Part shown: positions 1 through 7,345 of the stretch, one piece after another | Numbering within the stretch: position 1 is the stretch's first letter | How the letters are laid out: each line of letters opens with the position of its first letter | Source of the DNA: SFEL01 sp963640685 | Lineage (GTDB): Bacteria; Bacillota; Clostridia; Christensenellales; CAG-138 | Direction: 5' to 3' | Assembly: GCA_963640685.1 (NCBI GenBank) | Contig: CAVIAA010000005.1 | Span: forward strand, 1 to 64,000 | Length of the DNA: 64,000 nucleotides | Program-made: the position numbers and the translations under genes | Notes under the pieces: generated by a model | The model's database searches: none | Seen by the model: the letters and a program-made list of their open reading frames with translations, nothing else | Told to the model about the DNA's origin: nothing

Positions 1-606
1 CAGAGTAATAATACTGAGATAAATAATACTGATTTTAGTGAGACTGATACGTATGTCTACGACTGCGTGATCTGTCCCGAAGACCAGTCGTTAAAATACA
101 GTACAGCAAACCGTGACGGATACCGGGTATACAAAAGGGACCCGAATATCTGTGCAGCCTGTCCGACCAGAGTCTGTGCACCCATTCTAAAGACTGCGTC
201 AAAAACGGTGCAGCGGCATATCTGGAAGGGCTATGAGGAACTGGCGGACGATGCCAGATATATGCCTAAGTACCAGGCGCTTTACAAGAAACGTAAAGAG
301 ACCATTGAACGTGTCTTTGCGGATGCAAAAGAAAAACACGCGATGCATTATACGCAGTACAGAGGCTTGCCTCAGGTAACCAACTGGGTGAAGCTTAAGT
401 TTGCTACCATGAACCTGAAAAAGCTGGCCGTGTGGAAATGGAACGACCACTCCTGTCTCTCTTTTCCGCTTTTTCTGCCCTGTGTACACCAGAAGCCCTG
501 TTGCCGCCTGATGAATAACAGGGTTTCTCGACAGACTGAAAGAAGCGGCTCTGACTCCTCCTTTTGCGGTGGACATTATGAGCGTATTGGAGTAAAATGG
601 CGTTGA
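1..606 (+). mobile_element. IS1182-type transposase, 3' fragment with shifted tail
   Basis: The reading frame is open from the first base of the window, so the gene starts outside it. The visible part has the Cys-rich insert (YDCVICPED..., CAACPTRVCAP) and the end of the catalytic domain (ERVFADAKEKHAMHYTQYRGL, then TMNLKKLAVWKW) typical of IS1182/IS5-like DDE transposases; the ERVFADAKEKH stretch carries the last acidic residue. After about residue 135 the frame stops looking like a transposase. A second frame, 515-595, reads TGFLDRLKEAALTPPF and ends in TAA, which resembles the usual tail of this family, so a frameshift near 440-515 is likely. No terminal inverted repeat could be verified. 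Probably an inactive remnant. Confidence 0.75.
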
Positions 607-656
607 GATCACGGTTTACCTTAAAAATCATTAAAGCAGGTCGAGAGTAAAGCAAA

Positions 657-1892
657 ATGGAAGAAGAAAAGCAACAGAAGACCGAAACAGCAGCGGAAGC
701 GGTGCAAAAGGCGGCCTTTGTGAAGGTGTGCCACGATATGAGGACTCCGCTGAGCTCCATAATGTATCTTGCGCAAATGCTGGAAAGAGAAGAGGAAAGA
801 CCTGAGAAGGTGCATGAATATGCGGAAAAAATAGCCGTATTGGCTGAGTACCTGCTGGGACTGGCAGATGATATCGTAGATATTTACAAGCTCGGCAGCG
901 GACGAATAGAGACCGAAAAGGAGCCTTTTTCACCGTATGCGCTGGCGGGGGATATTCAAAAAATGCTCTGCCCGCAAATAAAGGACACGGGACACGAACT
1001 GACGGTGTGCATCGCAGAGACGGTACCGAATCTGCTTATGGGTGATAAGCGGCGGCTGGAGCGGATACTGCTGAACCTTCTCGCAAATGCGGTGAAGCAT
1101 ACGAGTGCGGGCGGCAAGGCTGTACTCTGCATTTCGTGTTCTCAAAGCGACGCCGAAAAGCCGCGGCTGGTATTCACTGTGAGTGACGATGGAGCCGGAA
1201 TGGAACAGAGCATACTTGATGCGGCGCTGATCGGGGGACGGCCGCTGCCTAACGCCGGCTTGGGCATCGCCATAGCGAAGGGGCTAACAGAGCTTATGGG
1301 CGGAAGCATCACGGCGGAAAGCGGCAGGGGAGAAGGGACTGTGTTTCGCGTAGAGCTGGCGTTCGACACGGCGGAGAAAAAGGAGACTGAAGCGGATGCG
1401 GAAGGCATTGCGGGGAAGCGATTGCTGCTGGCGGAGGACGATCGGCTTTGCAGGGAAATACTGCGTGAACTGCTGGAAAATGAAACGGGAAGGCAGGTGA
1501 GCATAGCGGAAAACGGACTGGCTGCGTTGAAAAAATTCGAGAGCTCGGCAGACGGCTATGACGCTGTGATAATGGATGTGCAGATGCCCGTCATGAATGG
1601 ATACGAGGCGGCGCAGGCTATTCGTATGTCGGCATACGGGAATGCAAGAACGGTACCGATAATAGCCCTGACGGCAGATGAATCTGATGAAAGCGCACGG
1701 GCGGCCGCCGATGCGGGAATGAACAGAAGTCTTCCTAAGTCAGCCTGCATCGATTCGTTGCAGCGAACCGTTGCCGCAACCTTAAAAAACCTGCCGGCAG
1801 CGCATCGGCAGCACTTATGTGATTGTAATCAAATGGAAGCCTTGTCCTGTATGCCGGAAACAGCGGAAACGATGTTGAGGTATTCATCTTGA
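657..1892 (+). CDS. Soluble hybrid histidine kinase/response regulator
   Basis: A 411-residue cytoplasmic phosphorelay kinase. The H-box CHDMRTPLSSI puts the phospho-accepting His at residue 26; N-box LLNLLANAVKH is at about 138-148, G1 box DDGAGM at 177-182 and G2 box NAGLGIAIA at 199-207. A receiver domain follows (about 254-375) with acidic pair E260-D261-D262, acceptor Asp307 in VIMDVQMP and Lys361. Only 25 residues precede the His and there is no membrane segment or sensor domain, which is unusual. An in-frame TAA at 648 just before the ATG rules out a longer product as the sequence stands, but the IS remnant directly upstream makes a lost N-terminal sensor possible. The ribosome site is weak. 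The HPt gene facing it is the likely phosphate acceptor. Confidence 0.85.
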   Translation: MEEEKQQKTETAAEAVQKAAFVKVCHDMRTPLSSIMYLAQMLEREEERPEKVHEYAEKIAVLAEYLLGLADDIVDIYKLGSGRIETEKEPFSPYALAGDIQKMLCPQIKDTGHELTVCIAETVPNLLMGDKRRLERILLNLLANAVKHTSAGGKAVLCISCSQSDAEKPRLVFTVSDDGAGMEQSILDAALIGGRPLPNAGLGIAIAKGLTELMGGSITAESGRGEGTVFRVELAFDTAEKKETEADAEGIAGKRLLLAEDDRLCREILRELLENETGRQVSIAENGLAALKKFESSADGYDAVIMDVQMPVMNGYEAAQAIRMSAYGNARTVPIIALTADESDESARAAADAGMNRSLPKSACIDSLQRTVAATLKNLPAAHRQHLCDCNQMEALSCMPETAETMLRYSS

Positions 1893-2197
1893 AGGCGAAC
1901 GAAAAGTTCCTCTGCGGCGCCCGACGGGTCAAACTTCAGAGTGCGATTGAGCAGAAAGCACATATCGCTCAGATTACAAAACCCCAACAGTCCGCTCAGC
2001 CCCCTGAGGGAGTGAAGGGCAAAAATGGCGCCCGCAGTGTCGCCTTTTTGCAGGCAGGCAGCAAGGGAACGGAAGCTGTCGTCAGTGGGAAATTCCCTTA
2101 AAAAGCGGATAAGGCGCACTTCATCGGTGAAACGGGCGACGGTGTTGGCGTAGTCGCCGCCGATAGCCTCATAGAATTCTTTTACGGCAGAGGGCAT
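1829..2197 (-). CDS. HPt domain phosphotransfer protein
   Basis: A 122-residue, all-helical protein of the size of a single histidine phosphotransfer domain. The segment IFALHSLRGLSGLLGF matches the HPt signature (AH-x-LKG-x-x-x-x-LG), with the candidate phospho-His at residue 62. It would shuttle phosphate from the receiver domain of the hybrid kinase encoded on the opposite strand to an unknown final regulator. Its 3' end overlaps the 3' end of the kinase gene by 64 bases in antisense, and it starts 4 bases after the XRE gene, so the two minus-strand genes form an operon. The family call rests on this motif and on the neighbour; overall sequence is divergent. Confidence 0.75.
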   Translation of the reverse strand: MPSAVKEFYEAIGGDYANTVARFTDEVRLIRFLREFPTDDSFRSLAACLQKGDTAGAIFALHSLRGLSGLLGFCNLSDMCFLLNRTLKFDPSGAAEELFVRLQDEYLNIVSAVSGIQDKASI

Positions 2198-2201
2198 AAA
2201 G

Positions 2202-2444
2202 CTATATTACCTCCTGATCCAGCGAGTCGAATTCGGGGGTACTGAAAAAATCGCTCAACGTTATATCCAGCCCATCACATATCATTTTTATGGTAAGCAG
2301 CTTTGGATTTCGGCTTTTTCCATATAATATGTTCTTTATGCTGGATGGCGGAAGGGCGGATAGCGTAGCCAGCTTGTTTATCGTTATCTTTCGCTCTTCA
2401 CATAACTGCAATATTCGGTTTCGAGCGACGGACACAGTATCCAT
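2202..2444 (-). CDS. XRE-type HTH transcriptional regulator
   Basis: An 80-residue protein that is almost only a Cro/CI helix-turn-helix: ILQLCEERKITINKLATLSALPPSSIKNILYGKSRNPKLLTIKMICDGLDITLSDFF, with the recognition helix at about residues 28-40. Such small XRE proteins commonly repress their own promoter. It is the first gene of a two-gene operon with the HPt protein. Upstream on the minus strand there is an AAAGGA ribosome site and a repeated TAGGCTAT element (about 2510-2533) that could be its operator. Its partner phosphorelay proteins suggest, but do not show, that it takes part in the same response. Confidence 0.85.
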   Translation of the reverse strand: MDTVSVARNRILQLCEERKITINKLATLSALPPSSIKNILYGKSRNPKLLTIKMICDGLDITLSDFFSTPEFDSLDQEVI

Positions 2445-2563
2445 CTGATAGTTCCTTTATATTTATTTCCAGATAAGGATACCGTGAACCGTGTCCAATA
2501 GTAGGCTATACATGCTACTTTTAGGCTATGCAGAGCCTGCCGGTGGAAATAATGCTTCACAAC

Positions 2564-2598
2564 AAAAAAGCGGCTGCTCTGCTTCAAGCAACCGCTTT
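2564..2598 (-). terminator. Rho-independent terminator (minus strand)
   Basis: Left arm AAAGCGGCTGCT (2567-2578) pairs with right arm AGCAACCGCTTT (2587-2598) over 12 positions with one G-T pair and an 8-base loop. Read on the minus strand the hairpin is followed by six T. It would end transcripts coming from the right, where no solid gene is known, which is why the small ORF at 2694-2891 is kept. Confidence 0.6.
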
Positions 2599-2693
2599 AC
2601 CCTGCCTTTTGAAATGATAACAGCACTCAAGGATCAGAAGCCGGTACCTTTTATTATGATACCTATAATATCGTTATCCTCATAAAACCTTTG

Positions 2694-2891
2694 TTAAGAA
2701 TGCTCTTCGAAGGTGCACCTGCTGGGCTCCTCCTCTATGCAAAGCATACGACACCGCAGCTGAGCTGCTGCGGTCGTGATAAATACGGATATCGGCGGAT
2801 ATTCGCGTTCTACATTCAAAAGACTGCCGAACCATTTTGCCTTGGATACCGAACTGCCCCTGTCAAAGGTTACCTTTATGGCTGTCCGCAT
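2694..2891 (-). CDS. Possible small protein of unknown function
   Basis: A 65-codon ORF starting with ATG at 2891, product MRTAIKVTFDRGSSVSKAKW and onward. I recognise no domain. The only support is that a minus-strand terminator lies about 100 bases beyond its stop and that a TTGACC element lies upstream (about 2936-2941) with a poor -10. No clear ribosome site precedes the ATG. It may equally be a chance frame in decayed DNA. Confidence 0.2.
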   Translation of the reverse strand: MRTAIKVTFDRGSSVSKAKWFGSLLNVEREYPPISVFITTAAAQLRCRMLCIEEEPSRCTFEEHS

Positions 2892-3089
2892 TTACAATTT
2901 CGCAATTGGGTTTAAATCGTAAATATGCTATGCTGTGGTCAACAGCGGAAAGCAGGGCTGAAGGCTGTGATAAAGCGCGAATTGTATAACAAAGGACATC
3001 AGAATGGCCGTCATTTTGCATCGGTATGGCGCATATGCCGATGGAAGACCGGTATGCGCATAATATGTTCAAACCGGGAGGATAAACAC

Positions 3090-4091
3090 ATGAAAAAGTA
3101 CAATGTGACGATATTGGGGGCTACCGGCGCGGTCGGCGAGCAGATGATAAAGGTGCTGTGGGAAAGAAAATTCCCGATAGGGAGGCTGAAGCTGCTGGGC
3201 AGTGAACGCAGCGCAGGCGAAACAACAGAAACCCCATTCGGGACGGAGAAGATAGGCCTTGCCTGCGAATCTGCCTTTGCCGGTGCGGATATAGTGCTAG
3301 GGGCGGCGGCAAATGATATAGCAAGGCGGTTCGCCCCGGCGATAAAGGCTGCGGGAGCCGTCTTTGTGGATAATTCCAGCGCTTTTAGGATGGAGCCCGA
3401 TGTGCCTCTCGTGATGCCGGAGATAAACCCGGGCGATGCTCTGAAGCACAAAGGCATAATAAGCAATCCGAACTGCTCGACGATAATCGCCCTGACGGCG
3501 GTAAACGGCATAAACAGGCTGTCGCCCATAAAATACATGGTTGTCTCAACGTATCAGGCGGTGAGCGGTGCCGGTGCGGGCGGGCTGACAGAGCTGGAGT
3601 CGCAGATAAGCGACCTGCAAAATGGGAAGGAAACGGAAGAAAAAGTGTTCAGGTACCGTATCGCTTATAACCTTATACCCGAAATAGGCGATGCGGATGG
3701 ACAAGGCTACACCACGGAGGAAATAAAAATGTAGAACGAGGGACGGAAAATAATGCACCTGCCGGAGCTGCGCGTCACCTGCACTTGCGTAAGGGTTCCC
3801 GTAATGCGGTCGCATTCCATCTCTGCAAGCATAGTGACCGAACGGGAGCTTACCGTTGATGAGGTACGAAAGGCCATAGCGGACGCTCCAGGCTGCATTC
3901 TTGCAGACGACATGGAGAAGCATCTGTACCCCATGCCGCTGTATACCAGCGGCAGCGATATGGTGTCCGTGGGTCGAATACGCAGGGATATAGCGCTGCA
4001 AAACGGCATTGCACTCTGGTGCTGCGGAGACCAGCTGCGCAAGGGCGCGGCAACCAACGCGGTACAAATCGCAGAACTGCTGATAAGTTAA
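3090..4091 (+). pseudogene. asd: Aspartate-semialdehyde dehydrogenase, interrupted by in-frame TAG
   Basis: Would reduce aspartyl phosphate to aspartate semialdehyde, the branch point to lysine, diaminopimelate, threonine and methionine. The N-terminal Rossmann motif GATGAVGEQ, the active-site Cys in SNPNCSTI and the VSTYQAVSGAG stretch are intact. At 3732-3734 the frame meets TAG in EEIKM-stop-NEGRKIM and then continues in the same frame with RVTCTCVRVPVMRSHS to a normal TAA at 4089. Total length with read-through is 333 codons, the size of the family. A single C-to-T change (CAG to TAG) would explain it. Start at 3090 is set by GGGAGGA at 3076-3082. Either a recent nonsense mutation, a base-call error, or suppressed stop; another asd copy may exist elsewhere. 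Confidence 0.85.
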
Positions 4092-4166
4092 GAATGCCGC
4101 ACTATAATATAGTGCGCATCTGTTACAAACCCCATGATTTTTCCCTGTTCATGCCCCTTGCTCTCG

Positions 4167-4763
4167 TCAAAAGCAAAGCGAAGCTAATGTTTCCTCCGCC
4201 CATGGGTATTGGAACATATATTCCTCCGGCGGTATCCTGTTCTTTTGCTTTATAAAATCATAGTAGTCGCACTCGAACTTTTCCGGAAGTATGTAGCAAT
4301 AGCCTCTCTTGCTTATGAAAATACCCTCTATGCCGTACTCCAGCAGCGTATGGTGGAGCATCAACACGGATTTGCGGTATAGCTTTTTTACCTTTTCATC
4401 ATACGGCCGCTCCGGCCAGAGCATATCTATAGCCTCGTCCATCATTACCTCGCCGCCTCTTCTGTCAACGCAGAGCGCAAGCAGCTCCTTTGATTTCGCG
4501 TTTTTGAAGCAGATCGGACGCCCCGCTGCGAACACGTCAAACCGCCCGAAGGTTCTTACCGCTATGCGCTTCCTTTGCCGCACAGCCAGAAGCCGCGCCC
4601 GGTATATCGCATCTTCGATGTCCTTGCTGCTGTACGGCTTAAATATATAAAAATACAGGTGGTTACTTATCCGGGCCGCGGGACTGATGACGGCGAGGAT
4701 TTTGATGACTGGAGCATGTATGCGCTTCGGGAACGCGTAAAACTCGTGCAGGAGCTGGATCAA
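4167..4763 (-). pseudogene. Response regulator with SARP-like DNA-binding domain, receiver truncated
   Basis: The C-terminal part (RIAVRTFGRFDVFAAGRPICF ... FKNAKSKELLALCVDRRGGEV ... LWPERPYDEKVKKLYRKSV) matches the winged-helix, SARP/BTAD-like output domain of clostridial LytTR-unrelated response regulators. The N-terminal 65 residues contain only the end of a receiver domain (HLYFYIFKPYSSKDIEDAI, with the conserved Lys-Pro), while the acidic pocket and the phospho-Asp are missing. An in-frame stop lies 13 codons upstream of the TTG used as start, so the 5' part has been lost. The DNA upstream is unrelated and also looks broken. Probably a non-functional remnant, or an unregulated DNA-binding fragment. 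Confidence 0.65.
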
Positions 4764-5033
4764 CTGGCAGATGGATGGTTGAGCTGACGCTCCGGCTTAC
4801 AAGAGAAGCACAGGTCGTTGAAGAGGAGTACTTCCTTCCCTAGACCCGCAAGGTGCTGGTTGTAGCCCCATAACAGAAAGGAGTACAGCAATGCTGAATT
4901 TTGGAGATATTACTCAGCAACCTCTCCGAAATTCATCACATAACCCCGCGCAAGATTTTCAGATACCCTTTTTATAACTGTTGGGCAAAAGAGCCATTCG
5001 CAAGCGATTTTCAAGTTTGTTAAAAAATAAACA
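4764..5033 (+). other. Decayed stretch with broken coding remnants
   Basis: Between the truncated regulator and the alcohol dehydrogenase promoter. On the plus strand one frame reads YALRERVKLVQELDQLADGW up to a stop near 4787, and a shifted frame continues as VELTLRLTREAQVVEEEYF to TAG near 4843, as if one protein end had been split by a frameshift. A further AGAAAGGAG ribosome site at 4876-4884 precedes an ATG at 4891 that opens only 28 codons. I do not recognise the source; the arrangement suggests the edge of a lost mobile element. Confidence 0.3.
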
Positions 5034-5083
5034 TTGACTTTTGCCCCCATATCGATTCTAATATAATTACAAATTCTAGAATT
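5034..5083 (+). promoter_or_regulatory. Promoter and palindrome upstream of alcohol dehydrogenase
   Basis: TTGACT at 5034-5039 is followed by AT-rich -10 candidates (TCTAAT at 5057, 17-base spacing; TATAAT at 5062, 22-base spacing). Directly downstream lies the 12-base perfect palindrome AATTCTAGAATT (5072-5083), placed where a repressor would block transcription. Confidence 0.5.
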
Positions 5084-5102
5084 ACGAAAGGAGTACTTGA
5101 CA

Positions 5103-6158
5103 ATGAAAGGATTCGCAATGCTCAAAATCGGCCAGACCGGCTGGATTGAGAAAGACACACCTACCTGTGGTCCCATGGATGCCGTTTGCAAACCCATCGC
5201 ATTAGCTCCATGTACTTCTGATGTACACACAGTCTGGGCTGGCGCCCTCGGCGACCGAAAGGATATGATCCTCGGTCACGAAGCGGTCGGTGAAATTGTC
5301 GAGATAGGAAAACTCGTTAAGGACTTCAAGGTCGGCGACCGGGTGCTTGTCTCGGCAATCACACCGGACTGGAACTCTGTGGAGGCGCAGGGAGGCTTCG
5401 CAATGCATTCCGGAGGAATGCTCTCAGGGTGGAAATTCTCGAATTTCAAGGACGGCGTGTTCGGAGAATATTTCCATGTCAATGATGCCGATGGAAATCT
5501 TGCTCTGCTGCCGGAAGAAATGGATCTGGGTGCGGCCTGCATGATCAGTGACATGGTGCCCACCGGCTTCCACGGCGCGGAGCTGGCGGATATCCAGTTC
5601 GGCGACACCGTGGCGGTGATCGGCATCGGCCCGGTCGGCCTTATGTCTGTTGCCGCTGCCGCCATCCGCGGCGCAGCCGATATCTACGCCGTGGGTTCGC
5701 GTAAAAACTGCGCACAGCTTGCCTTGGAGTTCGGCGCAACTGCGATCGTTAACTACCGTGAGGGCGACATCGTAGAGCAGATCATGGATAAAACCCACGG
5801 CAGGGGCGTAGATCGCGTCATCGTTGCCGGAGGCGACAATGATACATTTGCTCAGGCAATCCGTATGCTGAAGCCGGGCGGTGTAATCGGCAACGTCAAT
5901 TACCTCGGCGAGGGAGATACTATCGGCCTTCCCCGTGTTGAGCTTGGCTGCGGTATGGGACACAAGAAGATCGCCGGCGGGTTGATGCCCGGCGGGAGAT
6001 TGCGCTCGGAAAAGCTGGCCCGTCTGATTCAGTCAGGCCGCATTCATCCCGAAAAGCTCATCACCCACACCTTCCATGGCTTGGAAAGCGTGGAGCCGGC
6101 GCTCATGCTGATGAAAAACAAGCCGGCGGATCTCATTAAGCCTTTGGTTCTACTGTAA
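5103..6158 (+). CDS. adh: NADP-dependent secondary-alcohol (isopropanol) dehydrogenase
   Basis: A 351-residue zinc alcohol dehydrogenase that interconverts secondary alcohols and ketones such as isopropanol/acetone or 2-butanol/2-butanone. It aligns over its whole length by eye with the Clostridium beijerinckii and Thermoanaerobacter brockii enzymes: MKGFAML start, catalytic zinc ligands Cys37, His59 and Asp150 at the same positions, GWKFSNFKDGVFGEYFHVND, and the GIGPVGLM and GSR segments of the nucleotide fold, the latter typical of NADP preference. It lacks the structural-zinc lobe cysteines, as those enzymes do. ATG 5103 is preferred over TTG 5097 because of GGAG at 5090-5093. It is a single-gene unit with its own promoter and terminator next to the acetoin operon. 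Confidence 0.93.
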   Translation: MKGFAMLKIGQTGWIEKDTPTCGPMDAVCKPIALAPCTSDVHTVWAGALGDRKDMILGHEAVGEIVEIGKLVKDFKVGDRVLVSAITPDWNSVEAQGGFAMHSGGMLSGWKFSNFKDGVFGEYFHVNDADGNLALLPEEMDLGAACMISDMVPTGFHGAELADIQFGDTVAVIGIGPVGLMSVAAAAIRGAADIYAVGSRKNCAQLALEFGATAIVNYREGDIVEQIMDKTHGRGVDRVIVAGGDNDTFAQAIRMLKPGGVIGNVNYLGEGDTIGLPRVELGCGMGHKKIAGGLMPGGRLRSEKLARLIQSGRIHPEKLITHTFHGLESVEPALMLMKNKPADLIKPLVLL

Positions 6159-6201
6159 TGCGCGGTAAACAAAATACTATGATGCCAGAATAGCGCAGAC
6201 A

Positions 6202-6240
6202 GCCGCGCGGAGGGATTTTTCTTTCTGCGCGGCCAGCTTT
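6202..6240 (+). terminator. Terminator after alcohol dehydrogenase
   Basis: Arms 6202-6214 and 6221-6233 (GCCGCGC / GCGCGGC at the base, then pairs including three G-T) form a 13-pair stem with a 6-base loop. A short T run (6238-6242) follows after four bases. The rest of 6159-6446 shows nothing I can interpret. Confidence 0.5.
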
Positions 6241-6446
6241 TTGCGCTGCGGCAGGCTGAAATATTGCTTTAGAGACAGAGAAAAAGAGTAAAAAAGCATT
6301 GTGAAGGGGAATGAAAGTCCCAGTTGCTTTGTGAAGATAACCGCTTCGGTAAAACGCATCTGTGGCAAGAATGAAAAAATCCATCAATTCCCTGTATGAA
6401 TGGGCATAAAAGGCAGACCCATGGAGTATTTCCACGGGTCTGTCTC

Positions 6447-7109
6447 TCATTTCCGCTGGATATATGTGCGTGAACCGGAAGCCAGCATTGATCCGGCAGC
6501 GGGTTTTAATAAATTATCAGTTATATCATGCCTGTGTGCGGGTGGAGATTCATCGTGTTTATCTGTTTCCACCACGAACAGCGCCGAAAAACCGTCACTG
6601 GTATTTCGGAAGCTGTGCGGAAAACCGGCGGGGCATATCGTCGTGTCTCCCTTTCTTAGATGACGCAGCTCCTTTGCTTCCGGTGAAAGAGGACACATCA
6701 GCAAGTCAAAGCTGCCTTCTAATATCAGCACATACTCCGCGCCTTCGGGATGGTCGTATTCAATTTGTGCACCAGGTTCGAAATAGAGATAAAAACCATT
6801 AATGCAAGGCGGATTTTCGTCTTTCGCAAGACTAAATGTCTTAACTCCGGGTTTGGAGTCTGCGACCGGTGCTGCGGAAAGGTTTATGATCGGGCTCTCC
6901 GAAGAGGCCGTGGTGGCAAAGTCAGAAAGAGTTTTTCCGTACAACGCCAAAAGAGTCTCTAACTTCTGAACACTGATGCCAGACTTCCCGTTTTCAACCA
7001 TACTTATGAAAGAAGGAGTAACGCCGGCTGCTTCCGCAGCAGCTGCGATAGAAACACCTGATTGTAGACGAAATTCTTTGAGCTTCGCCCCTGCAAGATG
7101 GTTGAACAT
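6447..7109 (-). CDS. XRE-cupin transcriptional regulator
   Basis: A 220-residue, two-domain regulator: Cro/CI helix-turn-helix at residues 8-62 (LKEFRLQSGVSIAAAAEAAG, VTPSFISMVENGKSGISV) and a C-terminal cupin_2 fold at about 100-190 (EYDHPEGAEYVLILEGSFDL ... LRKGDTTICPAGFPHSFRN) with His residues where the ligand or metal would sit. Proteins of this layout sense small metabolites and repress or activate an adjacent catabolic operon. The gene is divergent from the acetoin operon, with a perfect 29-bp palindrome in the shared 236-base gap, and convergent with the alcohol dehydrogenase. Control of the aco operon is inferred from position only; no AcoR-type sigma-54 activator is present here. 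Confidence 0.88.
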   Translation of the reverse strand: MFNHLAGAKLKEFRLQSGVSIAAAAEAAGVTPSFISMVENGKSGISVQKLETLLALYGKTLSDFATTASSESPIINLSAAPVADSKPGVKTFSLAKDENPPCINGFYLYFEPGAQIEYDHPEGAEYVLILEGSFDLLMCPLSPEAKELRHLRKGDTTICPAGFPHSFRNTSDGFSALFVVETDKHDESPPAHRHDITDNLLKPAAGSMLASGSRTYIQRK

Positions 7110-7264
7110 GATTGTATCTCCATTTCAAATGATTTTTCCAGCTGTCGGATGCCCTGGCCAACGTTGGGAAACCGTCAGTTTACATCGTTGTGCATCATAC
7201 CACATTGCTGTGCTTTTGTTCAATACTTGTTGCGCCATTCGGCTAAAAAAACAAACATATCTAT

Positions 7265-7294
7265 TTGACATATCGCCGTAGATAATTGTATAAT
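7265..7294 (+). promoter_or_regulatory. Sigma-A promoter of the acetoin operon
   Basis: Consensus TTGACA (7265-7270) and TATAAT (7289-7294) with 18-base spacing. Transcription would start inside or just before the following palindrome, about 45 bases upstream of the first gene. Confidence 0.85.
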
Positions 7295-7323
7295 AAGTTA
7301 TACTTAATTATTAAGTATAACTT
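7295..7323. promoter_or_regulatory. Perfect 29-bp palindromic operator
   Basis: AAGTTATACTTAAT (7295-7308), one central T, then its exact reverse complement (7310-7323). It abuts the -10 box and covers the likely start site, the position of a repressor operator. The best candidate binder is the divergent XRE-cupin protein. Confidence 0.8.
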
Positions 7324-7345
7324 AAAGCAAAAGGGGTGATGCAAG

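Larger units (their letters stand above)
2445..3089. other. Intergenic stretch between XRE operon and asd
   Basis: About 645 bases without a convincing gene. It holds the XRE promoter region with two copies of TAGGCTAT (about 2510-2533), a minus-strand terminator-like hairpin (2567-2598), one weak minus-strand small ORF (2694-2891), and the leader of asd ending in a GGGAGGA ribosome site at 3076-3082. I recognise no riboswitch or T-box in the asd leader by eye. Confidence 0.5.

Noticed and set aside
2923..3089. Lysine riboswitch or T-box upstream of asd
   Set aside because: The leader is short and I could not find the conserved T-box or lysine-element sequences by eye.
3732..3734. Pyrrolysine or general TAG recoding to explain the asd stop
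   Set aside because: TAG ends other intact genes in the window (recombinase at 29265-29267, lexA at 30355-30357), and no pyl gene is present. A point mutation or read error is simpler.
5424..5963. Long minus-strand open frame inside the alcohol dehydrogenase gene
   Set aside because: Shadow of a well-conserved plus-strand gene; no ribosome site and no recognisable product.
7110..7345. Sigma-54 (-24/-12) promoter and AcoR control of the acetoin operon
   Set aside because: No TGGC-N8-TTGC element was seen and there is no AcoR-like gene; a consensus sigma-A promoter is present instead.
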